The notes: generated from the letters alone by a model not told the origin. A DNA stretch of 64,000 nucleotides from Peristeroidobacter agariperforans (GCF_004138335.1 NZ_RYFW01000002.1:1221501-1285500), one strand, 5' to 3'. Shown: positions 35,459-43,893, counted from the first letter of the stretch. Translations and numbers: made by a program.

Positions 35459-37012
35459 TCACTTGCTCGGCGGGGCGGCGGGCGCCGGCGCTGGTTTGGG
35501 TTCTCCCTCGATCTTGCCGCCGAGGAAGAACGCGGCGCTGCTCGGATCGCCGACGGCATCGGTCGGCAATTTGATCTGCGACGGCTTGATCGGCTTGGCC
35601 AGTCGCGGCGTGACCATGATCACCAGCTCGGTCTCGCCCTTCTGATAGCTCTGGCTGCGAAACAAGTAGCCGAGAATCGGGATGTCGCCGAGGCCGGGAA
35701 ACTTGTTGATCGCCGAACGCATGTTTTCATTCATCAGGCCTGCGATGCCGATGGTCTGCCCATCGCTCAACTCGACGGTTGAAGCGGCACGACGCTCGGT
35801 CAGCGAGGGAATCGTGAAAACGGCGGAAGTGCCAATGGGTGTCAGCGCAACCGAGTTACTGTTGGCCAGCTCGCTGACGCTGACGTTGAGCTTCAGGTTG
35901 ATGCGGCCGCGATCGAGGATCAGCGGAATGAAGGACAGCTTCACGCCGAAGTCCTTGAACTCGATGCCGATCGTGCCGTTGTCCTGCGAGACCGGAATCG
36001 GAAAGCTGCCGCCGGACAGGAACTGCGCGTCCTGTCCCGATAACGTCGTCAGCGTCGGCTCGGCAAGAATCTTCGCCAGGCCACGATTCTGATAGGCATC
36101 GAGCACGACGTTCGCGATGAAATCGCTGCTCAGGAAGCTGCCGAAGAAGCCGGTGCTGTTGATGGTCGGCAGGTCCGGCGCGAATTCGTCGAATACCGGT
36201 CCGATCGGGTTGCCGCCGGCATTGGTGCCGTCGCCGAAAACCGGCACGCGCACGTTGCCGGGCTGGAATAGCGCATCGGGGAAAGTGGCTCCGCCATTAA
36301 CGCCGCCGGTCACCCATTTGCCGGTGTTCTGGAGCGCGTTGAACTGCGCGTTCAGATTGCGAACCGCTTCGCGGTTCACTTCGGCGATCTTCACTTGCAG
36401 CATTACTTGATGTGCACCGCCGACGGTCATCAGGTTGATTACCTCGCCGGATTTCTTGTCGGCTTGACCGCCGCTGGACGACTGCTGCTTGAACATGATT
36501 TTTTCTTTTGCAGTGGCCATCTGCTCCAGGTATCCGCGGGCGACCTGCAAAGCCGCATCCATCTTTGCCGTGCTCGAGACCTGTCCCGACATGACTATGT
36601 TTCTCTGAGCGCTCCATAGCTCGACATTCTCTCCGGGCAGGACGAGCGATATCTGCTTCTTCAGATTGTCCAGATCGTGAGTCACCGTGATATTCAGCGC
36701 GCTGACCAGCCGGTCCTCGCGATCCCACAGCATCACGTTGGTGGCGCCGAGATCCTTGCCCAGTACATACAAACCGTCGTCGCCCAGCAGCAGCACGTCG
36801 GCGATGTCGGGATTGCCGATAGAAACGCGTTTGACGGCCTCCGGCAGATCGACGATGCGGCTCTTGTATATGGGTACGGAGAACGTTGTGCTGCGAGTGG
36901 CGCGAATGACCTGATCGGCGGCGTCCTGCGCCGGCGCCTCGACCGACGCCGTCATGGCGGTCAATCCGATCAGCAGTGCCGACACAATCGATCTCGGGCT
37001 TGATTGACGCAT
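35459..37012 (-). CDS. cpaC: CpaC/RcpA, outer-membrane secretin of the Tad pilus
   Basis: A 517-residue exported protein: signal peptide to about 28 (VEAPAQ), the N-terminal pilus domain (RIVDLPEAVKRVSIGNPDIADVLLLGDDGLYVLGKDLGATNVMLWD), a BON/N1-like part, and the secretin core (KILAEPTLTTLSGQDAQFLSGGSFPIPVSQ; GVKLSFIPLILDRGRINLKLNVSVSEL; GDIPILGYLFRSQ). It forms the ring through which the pilus leaves the cell. The tail is Pro/Ala-rich. It follows cpaB by 53 bp and precedes the small lipoprotein by 29 bp. Confidence 0.95.
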   Translation of the reverse strand: MRQSSPRSIVSALLIGLTAMTASVEAPAQDAADQVIRATRSTTFSVPIYKSRIVDLPEAVKRVSIGNPDIADVLLLGDDGLYVLGKDLGATNVMLWDREDRLVSALNITVTHDLDNLKKQISLVLPGENVELWSAQRNIVMSGQVSSTAKMDAALQVARGYLEQMATAKEKIMFKQQSSSGGQADKKSGEVINLMTVGGAHQVMLQVKIAEVNREAVRNLNAQFNALQNTGKWVTGGVNGGATFPDALFQPGNVRVPVFGDGTNAGGNPIGPVFDEFAPDLPTINSTGFFGSFLSSDFIANVVLDAYQNRGLAKILAEPTLTTLSGQDAQFLSGGSFPIPVSQDNGTIGIEFKDFGVKLSFIPLILDRGRINLKLNVSVSELANSNSVALTPIGTSAVFTIPSLTERRAASTVELSDGQTIGIAGLMNENMRSAINKFPGLGDIPILGYLFRSQSYQKGETELVIMVTPRLAKPIKPSQIKLPTDAVGDPSSAAFFLGGKIEGEPKPAPAPAAPPSK

Positions 37013-37065
37013 ATGGAGAAAGATCCGTCCTGAAGTTAACTGATTTCGAGTTCAGCGGCCGCACA

Positions 37066-37860
37066 TCAAGTGCTGCTTTCACCGCTGTCGACCAGCGTGC
37101 CGCGGATGATCGTCACACTTTGCGCCGCCGGACGTGCCGGTGCACGCCGCACTGGCTTGGCAACAGGGGGCGCTGGGACCGGCTCGGGAGTGGCGGCGAG
37201 CTGCGGCCGAAATTCATCCGTGGGGTTGCGCAAGGTCAGCTGGATGCGACCCTCTTCACGGGCGCGCACCAGGACCTCGGCTTCTTGCGGTGTCATCTCG
37301 AGCGTGACCGCGCGGACCACGACTGGTTCGTTCTTGTCCTGAGTCGATGTTTGGTCCACCGCCAGCACGTTGATGTTCATCAGGATGGTTTCGGTTGTGG
37401 CGCGGTCATGGCTCCGGCGTGCGGCGACCACATCGACTCGATTTCCAGGCAACAGGAAACCTGCGACGCCAACGACGTCATCGACGCGTACGGTAACGGC
37501 GCGCATCTCCGGCTTGATTAGTGCGGCCAGCGTGCTGCCGGCTCCGCTCTTCGTGAAACGCTCCTTCAGCAGCACTTCGCCATTGAATACTTTTTGCGAG
37601 GCGATGAGCCCTTCGATCTCCTTGACGCTGCTGAAGTGGTTGCCCAGCGACGTGCCAGTGGGCACGGTGATGACTTTCACGTGGCGACCTTCCATTACAG
37701 TGCCGTAGGGCAGTTCCATCGCTGCGACAACGACCGAGGATCCCGCGTCTGCAGCGTCGCCAGCGCGAGTGCGCTGTTCCACCCAATTTTTCGCCGACCA
37801 CGCCGCCGCGGCTCCGAACACCAGCGACAGCAATACCATCGTTACACCTCGACGTTTCAT
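37066..37860 (-). CDS. cpaB: CpaB/RcpC, Flp pilus assembly periplasmic protein
   Basis: A 264-residue protein: one N-terminal span (VTMVLLSLVFGAAAAWSA), a SAF domain at about 43-110 (VVVAAMELPYGTVMEGRHVKVITVP), and a RcpC-type second domain (RAVTVRVDDVVGVAGFLLPGNRVDVVAAR). The Pro-rich end (ATPEPVPAPPVAKPVRRAPARP) may reach through peptidoglycan. SAF domains bind sugars, so a link between peptidoglycan and secretin is the usual suggestion. Its start overlaps the stop of the AAA+ ATPase gene by 4 nt. Confidence 0.92.
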   Translation of the reverse strand: MKRRGVTMVLLSLVFGAAAAWSAKNWVEQRTRAGDAADAGSSVVVAAMELPYGTVMEGRHVKVITVPTGTSLGNHFSSVKEIEGLIASQKVFNGEVLLKERFTKSGAGSTLAALIKPEMRAVTVRVDDVVGVAGFLLPGNRVDVVAARRSHDRATTETILMNINVLAVDQTSTQDKNEPVVVRAVTLEMTPQEAEVLVRAREEGRIQLTLRNPTDEFRPQLAATPEPVPAPPVAKPVRRAPARPAAQSVTIIRGTLVDSGESST

Positions 37861-39206
37861 GATTGCGTACTCCGCAGCTCTGCCGCGGCGTCATTGTCGG
37901 AGCCCGGCGTGGTTACAAAATAATTGTCCCAGGCCCACTGCAGCGCTCCAGTGCTCAGGCCGGCACGGTCCTCGAGATAGATGGAGCGGTCGAGCGCCAT
38001 GCCGATCAAGTCGCGCGGATGGCACGGCAGCAGGGGAGTGTTGTTGGGCGTGTACAGAGAATCGATCATGAACTGGCAGAGCGCGGCGTCGTAGCGAACG
38101 CTGCGTGCTTCGCAGGCCCGCTGCCAGATCAGGTGATACTGCTGCGGATCCAGCGGCTGGAAGCCGATCTTGTAGCCGATGCGCCGCAGGAATGCGTCAT
38201 CGACCAGCTCTCTCGGCTGCAGGTTCGTGGAGAAAACCAGAATCACGTCGAATGGCGTGCGGAAGTGCTGGCCGGTGTTCATGCTGAGATAATCGACGCC
38301 TTCTTCCATCGGCAAGATCCAACGGTTCAGCACCGTAGTGGGCGGGATACGCTGCCGGCCGAGGTCGTCGAGAATCAACATGCCGCCGTTCGCCTTCACT
38401 TGCACCGGTGCACGGTATTGGCGAGTTGCCGGGTCGAACTGCACTTCGAGCATGTCCGCCGTCAGCTCGCCACCGGTGATCACCAGCGGTCGCAGGCAGA
38501 GCACGTAACGAGGATCGTGGCCTCGTGTCAGCATCACGATCGGCGAGATCTCCTGGCACTGACGATGCACGCTGGGATCGAAAACGCGCACTACGGTGTC
38601 GCCGATCGCAATTGCGTGCGGTATGAGACAAGTGTCATCGAACAGGCGCGCCAGCCGCTGGGTGATGAATGTCTTGCCGGTGCCAGGCGGGCCATAAACA
38701 AATATCGCCTTGCCAGAATTCATTGCCGGCCCGAGCCGATCCAGGAGTGCGGGGTCGAGCACCGTGTCTTCGAACGCCGCGAACATCCGTTCGCGCGTTA
38801 CGTTGCGCCCTCGAACGGACTGGGTGAGAACGACTTGGTTGTAGTAGTCGAGGGGGACAGGCGTGGGGCCGACGTACCCGCTGGCCATCAGCGACGCCAT
38901 TGCAGAGCCGCGACCCCGCTCGGTGAGTGCGTAGCCCAATCCCTGGTTATCGCCGTGCTGAGCTCGAACTTCGATGCGGCCTTCTTGGCGCAGAAAGCCG
39001 AGCAACTCTTCCAGCAAACGGCCGGATAGGGCGGTGCGGCTCACGAGCTCGCGCATCGACAGCACGCCGCCTTCGAACAGGTGTTTCTCCACCAGATCGC
39101 CGAGAAATGTCGCAGGCAGTCCCGTTGCTGCTAGGGTCTGGGGCCGCGGCGCGGCGCGCGCTGCGTCACGGCTCAAGTCATCACTGGGCGGCGTTTTGTT
39201 GTACAT
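37857..39206 (-). CDS. Non-canonical AAA+ ATPase in the Tad operon
   Basis: A 449-residue cytoplasmic protein. About 25-110 reads as a winged-helix-like domain (FLGDLVEKHLFEGGVLSMRELVSRTALSGRLLEELLGFLRQEG). The AAA+ core follows: Walker A FVYGPPGTGKTF, Walker B GGMLILDDLGRQ, sensor 1 VILVFSTNLQ, an arginine-finger region DAFLRRIGYKIGF, and a helical lid with HPRDLIGMALD. AAA+ proteins of this form remodel proteins. It is not one of the standard Tad genes of Aggregatibacter or Caulobacter, yet it sits between the prepilin peptidase and cpaB and overlaps cpaB by ATGA, so it belongs to the machine or its control. Function unknown to me. Confidence 0.88.
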   Translation of the reverse strand: MYNKTPPSDDLSRDAARAAPRPQTLAATGLPATFLGDLVEKHLFEGGVLSMRELVSRTALSGRLLEELLGFLRQEGRIEVRAQHGDNQGLGYALTERGRGSAMASLMASGYVGPTPVPLDYYNQVVLTQSVRGRNVTRERMFAAFEDTVLDPALLDRLGPAMNSGKAIFVYGPPGTGKTFITQRLARLFDDTCLIPHAIAIGDTVVRVFDPSVHRQCQEISPIVMLTRGHDPRYVLCLRPLVITGGELTADMLEVQFDPATRQYRAPVQVKANGGMLILDDLGRQRIPPTTVLNRWILPMEEGVDYLSMNTGQHFRTPFDVILVFSTNLQPRELVDDAFLRRIGYKIGFQPLDPQQYHLIWQRACEARSVRYDAALCQFMIDSLYTPNNTPLLPCHPRDLIGMALDRSIYLEDRAGLSTGALQWAWDNYFVTTPGSDNDAAAELRSTQS

Positions 39207-39233
39207 GACTTTGTAGTTGTCCTGGTCTGCAGC

Positions 39234-39773
39234 TCAGTGGGCCGCGATCAACAGGGCGGCAGTGGTGCCGCAGGCGATGGCGACGCCATAGGGAAATCGT
39301 TGGCTGGCCGGGGGAATGTTCTGTCGCGAGCTGCGCATACTCGCAATGGGAGAGACGAGCAGCCCAACTAGTCGATGCAGAGTGGCATTGGCATGCATGG
39401 GCCGGAGCAGCAGCACTGCTACACCCAGGATTGCTCCCGCGACCAAAGTCATACCGACTGCTATCATGGTCGTGCGCATGCCCAGGAAGATGCCGACCGT
39501 TGCCATTGCCTTGACATCGCCGGCACCGAACGCTCGCACCACATAGAAAGGTAGAAGCATGGCAAAGCCGACTGCTGCGCCCCCCAAGGCCGACAGCAAT
39601 CCGTCTTCGCCATGTAGCCAGAGCTGACAGCCCAGGCCAATGACTGCCGCGACTGTGCAAACGACGTTCGGAATGCGATGAGTGCGCCAATCGATGATCG
39701 CGACGGAGAGAACAAACAAGATCAGGGCAGCGTCGAGTTGGTCTTCGGTCGAGAGCATTTCCGGTAGTCCCAT
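39234..39773 (-). CDS. tadV: CpaA/TadV, A24-type prepilin peptidase
   Basis: A 179-residue membrane protein with six spans. The two catalytic aspartates of type IV prepilin peptidases are visible: Asp28 in IIDWRTHRIPN and Asp86 in the GxGD motif FGAGDVKAM. The N-terminal methylase domain of PilD is absent, as usual for TadV. It removes leader peptides from Flp and the TadE/TadG-like proteins at the inner face of the inner membrane. A hairpin lies in the 50-bp gap between it and flp. Confidence 0.92.
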   Translation of the reverse strand: MGLPEMLSTEDQLDAALILFVLSVAIIDWRTHRIPNVVCTVAAVIGLGCQLWLHGEDGLLSALGGAAVGFAMLLPFYVVRAFGAGDVKAMATVGIFLGMRTTMIAVGMTLVAGAILGVAVLLLRPMHANATLHRLVGLLVSPIASMRSSRQNIPPASQRFPYGVAIACGTTAALLIAAH

Positions 39774-39787
39774 GATCGTGGAGAGGC

Positions 39788-39812
39788 GGGAGCACCCGTC
39801 CGCGGTGCTCCC
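39788..39812 (-). terminator. Intercistronic hairpin between flp and tadV
   Basis: In the transcript GGGAGCACC pairs perfectly with GGTGCTCCC across a 7-nt loop (positions 39812-39804 and 39796-39788), 11 nt after the flp stop. No U-tract follows, so it is more likely an attenuating or 3'-end-protecting stem than a full terminator. Such an element would let flp mRNA exceed that of the downstream machine genes. Confidence 0.62.
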
Positions 39813-39823
39813 CCTTTGGACGT

Positions 39824-40018
39824 TTACTCGCCTGCGGGAATGTTTTCGGCAAGCAGGTCGTTGATAGCCTGGATGATGGAGGCGACAGTACCGCCCAGGG
39901 CCTGGAACGCCGTGATCACGGCCAGCCCGATCAGCCCGCCGGCGATCGCATACTCCACCACCGTCAAACCTTCTTCCTCGCGGATGAACTCGGCCACAGC
40001 CTGTTTCAGATTAATCAT
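39824..40018 (-). CDS. flp: Flp-type IVb major pilin
   Basis: A 64-residue prepilin. Leader MINLKQAVAEFIREEEG is cut after Gly17; the mature part starts LTVVEYAIAGGLIGL with Glu at +5 and Tyr at +6, the Flp signature, and one hydrophobic helix. It polymerises into the adhesive Flp pilus. GAGGAG 7 nt before the ATG at 40018 fixes the start; the frame continues open for 59 codons upstream to 40195 but that part is basic and unlike any pilin. It is the first gene of the operon, as is typical for the most abundant product. Confidence 0.95.
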   Translation of the reverse strand: MINLKQAVAEFIREEEGLTVVEYAIAGGLIGLAVITAFQALGGTVASIIQAINDLLAENIPAGE

Positions 40019-40361
40019 TGCTTGACTCCTCAATTTATTGACCACCCGAAACATCGGGCCGGGTGCAAAGCCCTTTCTTCCCCGCTGCCGCGGTGAGCTG
40101 GACTCTCCGGCAAGTGCGAGGCGCATTTCGCGGATGTTCTTGCGAAGGGCCAGCACCTTTTTGCTGATGTGCGGCCAGCGCGTGTCGAAAATCACATTGG
40201 CTACGTGTTCACCACACTGCCGAACCGCGCCTCAATGCGGAATAAATGTGGCCAGCCACAGGCGCTAAAAAGAAAGTGACCAAAATCACTAAAGGAATAT
40301 TTCTCGGCGCGTAGTCTCAGGACCATCGTTATCTGTGGCGCTGCTTGGGGAGAGTCGGGTC
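40019..40361. promoter_or_regulatory. Divergent control region between flp and the receiver-AraC gene
   Basis: This 343-bp region holds no convincing gene. It must contain the start of the pilus operon (leftward) and of the regulator (rightward). Two inverted repeats stand out: TGTGG-CCAG-CCACA at 40247-40260 and AGTGA-CCAAAA-TCACT at 40275-40290, in the AT-rich part 230-270 bp before flp. They are candidate operators. I could not assign -35/-10 boxes with confidence, and I see no convincing sigma-54 site. Confidence 0.6.
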
Positions 40362-41183
40362 ATGCTGCTCTGGGTGGATATGTGCTGCGGTGCGCACGGT
40401 GCGGCATCGGCGGCGGAGTTTGCTCGCCACTGCCAGGTACGGCCCACCGATCAACAACATCTGTGGGCTGCGCTGTCGCTGGCGTCCAACGCGGATGTGA
40501 TTTGTTTCGATTTCGAGCATCCGGACATGAGCTGTCTGAAGTTCATGACCGACACCAAGGCCCGGTTTCCGTCCGTGCCCATCATCATGTTGATGTCCCA
40601 ACAGTCGGCGGACGTGGTGCTGTGGGCGCTGCGCGCCCGGATCTTCGATGTTTTGTTAAAACCGCTGAGCGCGAGGGAGGTTTTGCGTTGTGTACAACGC
40701 CTTTCGCCCGTGCTGGAGGCGCGGCGGACCCAGTCGACCCGATCGAATGCGACCGGCGCCGAAGCGATTCCGGACGAGGCGCGCTATCACGCCCGCCGTC
40801 ACTCCCGGGGCAAGCTGGATGGGGTGTTGGGATACATCGAAAAGAACTATGCCCAGCCGATCAGCGAGCAGGAGGTGGCGAAGGAATACGGGCTGTCGCC
40901 ATTCGAGTTCAGCCGCGTGTTCAGGGCGACCCACGGCATCACGTTCAGAGACTACTTGAGCGAGTGCCGCCTGGTGCAGTCCAAGCGCCTGCTGAGTATT
41001 GCCCAGGTTTCGGTGAGCGATGTCGCGGCCATGGCCGGGTTCAACGATCCGTCTTACTTCGCCCGCTTGTTTCGTAAGCGCACCGGCAGCTCGCCGAGTG
41101 CCTATCGAGCATCGCTATTGACCCTGCCCAAGGGCGCCGGCGCTGCCACTTTGATCGAGGCGGATTCCGAAGCAACGGGTTGA
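40362..41183 (+). CDS. Receiver-domain/AraC-type response regulator, likely control of the Tad operon
   Basis: A 273-residue protein. Residues about 1-110 are receiver-like: an acidic residue early (LLWVDM), the probable phospho-acceptor Asp in ICFDFEHPDMS, a Ser in LMSQQS and the conserved Lys in LLKPLSAREVL. A linker leads to two helix-turn-helix units of AraC type (ISEQEVAKEYGLSPFEFSRVFRATHGITFRDYL and SVSDVAAMAGFNDPSYFARLFRKRTGSSPSAYR). ATG at 40362 follows GGGGAG by 10 nt; a GTG at 40335 is the alternative. No histidine kinase is adjacent. Its divergent position before flp makes the pilus operon the likely target. Confidence 0.88.
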   Translation: MLLWVDMCCGAHGAASAAEFARHCQVRPTDQQHLWAALSLASNADVICFDFEHPDMSCLKFMTDTKARFPSVPIIMLMSQQSADVVLWALRARIFDVLLKPLSAREVLRCVQRLSPVLEARRTQSTRSNATGAEAIPDEARYHARRHSRGKLDGVLGYIEKNYAQPISEQEVAKEYGLSPFEFSRVFRATHGITFRDYLSECRLVQSKRLLSIAQVSVSDVAAMAGFNDPSYFARLFRKRTGSSPSAYRASLLTLPKGAGAATLIEADSEATG

Positions 41184-41189
41184 CAGCGA

Positions 41190-41211
41190 GGACGCTCGTC
41201 CGTGAGCGTCC
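41190..41211. terminator. Bidirectional hairpin between convergent genes
   Basis: GGACGCTC (41190-41197) pairs with GAGCGTCC (41204-41211) across a 6-nt loop in the 42-bp gap between the stops of the AraC-type regulator and the alpha/beta hydrolase. There is no strong T-run on either side, so termination efficiency is uncertain. Confidence 0.6.
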
Positions 41212-41225
41212 CGCCATGTTTCATA

Positions 41226-42215
41226 TCAGCGCGCCGGCAGGCTTCGATCCAGGAATTTCAACATCAGCGCGGCGATTTCCGTGCCTTTGTCCTCGAGCGC
41301 GAAGTGGCCCGAGTCGAGGAGGTGCAGTTCCGCTTTCGGCAAGTCACGCAAGTACGCTTGTGCGCCCTCGGCCGGGAAGATCTTGTCGTTCCGCCCCCAC
41401 ACGATCAGCGTCGGTGGTTGCCGGGTGCGGAAGAACTCGTGGAATTTCGGATACAGCGCGACGTTGGTGCGATAGTCGTAGAACAGGTCGAGTTGTATCT
41501 CCGCGTTGCCCGGTCGATCCAGCAGCGCCTGATCGACCAGCCAGGCGGTCGGATCGATGCGCGACGGATCCTTCACGCCATCCAGATATTGTTCGCGCGT
41601 CGCCGCCAAAGTCGTTGCTCCACGCAACACCTCTCTATCGGCCGTCGAACCGCTCGCCCAGTAAGCTTTGATCGGATTCCAGAACTCCTTGAGTCCTTCC
41701 TCGTAGGCGTTGCCGTTCTGCACGATCAGTGCAGTCACTCGTTCTGGATGTTTCAAGGCCAGGCGATATCCCACCGGTGCGCCGTAATCCATCACATAGA
41801 GCGCATATCGGTCGGCTCGCAACTCGGTCAGAAGGCGATCGGTCAAATCGGCCAGGTGTGCGAAGGTGTATTGGAACTGCTCGCGCGGCGGCGCTGCGCT
41901 ATGGCCAAAGCCAGGATAGTCCGGTGCGATGACGCGATATTTCGTCGCGAGCGCCGGGATCAGGTTCCGATACATGTTCGAGGAGGTCGGAAAGCCGTGC
42001 AGGAGCACGACAGTAGGGGCGTCCGCAGGGCCGGCTTCTCGATAGAAGAACTCGACACCATCGATGCGGTGGGTGCGATAGCGGACAGTGTCTCGAGCGG
42101 ACACTGCACTCGGGGATGCTTTGCCGTTGCTGTCCGCGAACACTGGGACAGCCGTGGCAAGTGCAAGGACGGCAGCCGCGATCGGCCGCCACAAACGGGT
42201 TTGCTGGGTTCTCAT
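41226..42215 (-). CDS. Exported alpha/beta hydrolase with Asp nucleophile (epoxide hydrolase/dehalogenase-like)
   Basis: A 329-residue protein with a signal peptide (to about 28, VPVFA-D). The alpha/beta fold is clear: oxyanion motif [11 protein letters not shown], the nucleophile elbow VMDYGAPVG with Asp143 in place of Ser, the acid in WGRNDKIFP and the His in DSGHFALED. An Asp nucleophile is the mark of epoxide hydrolases and haloalkane dehalogenases. A cap domain lies at about 165-245. Substrate not predictable; export suggests an environmental compound. It is divergent from the CGNR regulator and shares a promoter region containing a perfect inverted repeat. Confidence 0.88.
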   Translation of the reverse strand: MRTQQTRLWRPIAAAVLALATAVPVFADSNGKASPSAVSARDTVRYRTHRIDGVEFFYREAGPADAPTVVLLHGFPTSSNMYRNLIPALATKYRVIAPDYPGFGHSAAPPREQFQYTFAHLADLTDRLLTELRADRYALYVMDYGAPVGYRLALKHPERVTALIVQNGNAYEEGLKEFWNPIKAYWASGSTADREVLRGATTLAATREQYLDGVKDPSRIDPTAWLVDQALLDRPGNAEIQLDLFYDYRTNVALYPKFHEFFRTRQPPTLIVWGRNDKIFPAEGAQAYLRDLPKAELHLLDSGHFALEDKGTEIAALMLKFLDRSLPAR

Positions 42216-42268
42216 GGCGAATCTTCCGGTGAGGTAATGGAGGTGTAACCTGTGTGCGCGCGGTTAAT

Positions 42269-42320
42269 AAGTTACGAAACGAATGCGTAACTTGTCAATA
42301 CCAATTTTAAAGGTTACTAT
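42269..42320. promoter_or_regulatory. Face-to-face promoters with a perfect 8-bp inverted-repeat operator
   Basis: AAGTTACG (42269-42276) and CGTAACTT (42286-42293) form a perfect inverted repeat with a 9-bp spacer. Rightward, TTGTCA (42292-42297) and TACTAT (42315-42320) are 17 bp apart and sit before the CGNR gene. Leftward, TTGACA (42298-42293) and TAACTT (42274-42269) are 18 bp apart and sit before the hydrolase. The two -35 boxes share the same bases, and the repeat fills the leftward promoter, so a bound dimer would block the hydrolase gene and touch the regulator's own -35. Confidence 0.75.
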
Positions 42321-42343
42321 GTATTCGCGTTTCCGAGGTGCCC

Positions 42344-42937
42344 ATGCAGCCGCTATTCATTGGCAGCCATCTGGCTGCAGATTTCCTGAACACGGCCTTT
42401 GAGCCGCACGGCGAGCACGTCGAAGTCATCGGCGATGGCAAGCAGCTGTTGGCATGGCTGCAAGCGGCGGGCGTGATGCAGGCCGATCAAGCAGCTCAAT
42501 TCGCACGCAAGCTCGGAGCGAAAGGACTGGATGCAGCGGCTGCGGAAGTCAGGAAGCTCCGCGAATGGGCGCGTACCTGGCTCGCACGCTGGAGGTCAGC
42601 GCCGGGCAGGGACTACGCCGCCGACATCGAGCATCTCAACGACGTGTTGAAGAGCCTCAGCGTCAGACATGAGGTCGCACGGACCAAGGAGGGGCTGGAG
42701 CGCGTCACTCGGTTCCAGATCGAATCTTCCGATGAGTTGCTCGCCGTGCTCGCTTCGGCCATTGGAGATCTCGTAACACAGGAGGATCCGACGCTACTGA
42801 AGTCCTGCGCAGGCGACGGTTGCACGCTTTGGTTCCTGGATCGCACCAAGGCCCATCGACGCATGTTCTGCAGTGCTGCCGGCTGCGGCAACCGCGCGAA
42901 AGTTGCGGCGTTTCGGGAACGGCAGCGCGAGCAGTAG
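42344..42937 (+). CDS. ABATE/CGNR zinc-finger regulator
   Basis: A 197-residue protein: an ABATE domain at about 1-125 (FIGSHLAADFLNTAFEPHG at the start) and a C-terminal CGNR zinc finger, SCAGDGCTLWFLDRTKAHRRMFCSAAGCGNRAKVAAFRER, with the four Cys that would bind zinc and the CGNR motif itself. These proteins are treated as putative DNA-binding stress regulators in Actinobacteria and Proteobacteria. The ATG at 42344 follows GAGG by 5 nt; a GTG at 42338 is in frame. It is divergent from the hydrolase with an inverted repeat between them, which suggests a local repressor pair. Confidence 0.9.
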   Translation: MQPLFIGSHLAADFLNTAFEPHGEHVEVIGDGKQLLAWLQAAGVMQADQAAQFARKLGAKGLDAAAAEVRKLREWARTWLARWRSAPGRDYAADIEHLNDVLKSLSVRHEVARTKEGLERVTRFQIESSDELLAVLASAIGDLVTQEDPTLLKSCAGDGCTLWFLDRTKAHRRMFCSAAGCGNRAKVAAFRERQREQ

Positions 42938-42939
42938 TG

Positions 42940-43791
42940 CTAAACGGCCTGCTGCCGGCGCGCCAGCCTGCGTCCTATCCACTGCCAGAACAGTCGCAGC
43001 AGGAACAAACCGGGAAGGATCACGACCAGCCACGGCACGAGCACAGCGAAGAAGCGGATCACCATGCCGACGGCTTCGCGGAAATCGCTGCCGAAGGAGC
43101 GCAGGGCGTCTCTCACTGGCGTTTGTTCGGAAGTGTAGTCCTGCCGCGGCAACGAAAGATTGATCGTCAGCAGGTCGGTGTCGATGCGACGACGCAGGTT
43201 TGCACGCTGCGTGCTCGTTGAGTCGAGCTGTGACTGCACGCTCGCCAGTTCCTTCGACACCGTGATGAGCTGCTCGATCTTGATGTCCTTGTTCTTCATG
43301 AACTCGGTCAGCCGATCCCGGTGCAGCGTCAGCAGTGCAATCTGTCGTTCGGCGTCGGCGACCGGTTCCGCCAGGTCTTCGGCGCTGGTCGTCCGCGAGG
43401 TTACTTCGCCATCTTTGCTGGCCAGGGCAACGATGGGCTCGACGCCGCCAGGCGCGAGCCGCATTCGAATATTGCCGCTCGGCAGATCTTGATTCGACGA
43501 CAGCGCCACATCGAGCACCGTGCAGTTGGAGGCGCTATCCGCATGGCACGCCGCTTCGATCTCGCGCAGGCGGGTGGGCAGCAGCTCGCGTCCCATCTCG
43601 ATCGAGAGCACGTGCTCATAAGCCAGCGTATCGGCCCGGCGCCGGCCTTGGACCGGCGGCGCCATCGCCGGGACGGTCATGGCCGCCATCTGGACTGGCG
43701 CAAGTTCAGCGGTCTCTTTCCGACTGCAGCCGACCAGGCCGAGAATCAAAATGAACGATGCAAAGCCGAGTAATGCGCTGTTGTGACTCAT
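42940..43791 (-). CDS. DUF4349 lipoprotein
   Basis: A 283-residue protein with a lipoprotein signal (ILILGLVGC, Cys about 22). The DUF4349 domain follows: YEHVLSIEMGRELLPTRLREIEAACHAD, LPSGNIRMRLAPGGVEPIVALASKDGEVTSRTTSAEDLAEPVADAE, a coiled coil (RQIALLTLHRDRLTEFM, LITVSKELASVQSQLD), and a C-terminal membrane span (VIRFFAVLVPWLVVILPGLFLLRLF). A lipid anchor at one end and a helix at the other could bridge membranes. The function of DUF4349 is unknown. The ATG at 43791 follows GGAG by 5 nt. Three phased repeats lie about 100 bp upstream. Confidence 0.88.
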   Translation of the reverse strand: MSHNSALLGFASFILILGLVGCSRKETAELAPVQMAAMTVPAMAPPVQGRRRADTLAYEHVLSIEMGRELLPTRLREIEAACHADSASNCTVLDVALSSNQDLPSGNIRMRLAPGGVEPIVALASKDGEVTSRTTSAEDLAEPVADAERQIALLTLHRDRLTEFMKNKDIKIEQLITVSKELASVQSQLDSTSTQRANLRRRIDTDLLTINLSLPRQDYTSEQTPVRDALRSFGSDFREAVGMVIRFFAVLVPWLVVILPGLFLLRLFWQWIGRRLARRQQAV

Positions 43792-43893
43792 GCTGGCTCC
43801 GACGTTGTCGATCCCGCTGACGCGCCGATGATAATGGAACATCGGTGCGTGCGGTCGTGATCGATTGTGGCAACGTCGGCGCGGTTGGCAACG

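Noticed and set aside
40019-40195. In-frame 59-codon extension upstream of Flp as a longer pilin
   Set aside because: A strong ribosome site marks the ATG at 40018 and the extension is basic and unlike any leader peptide.
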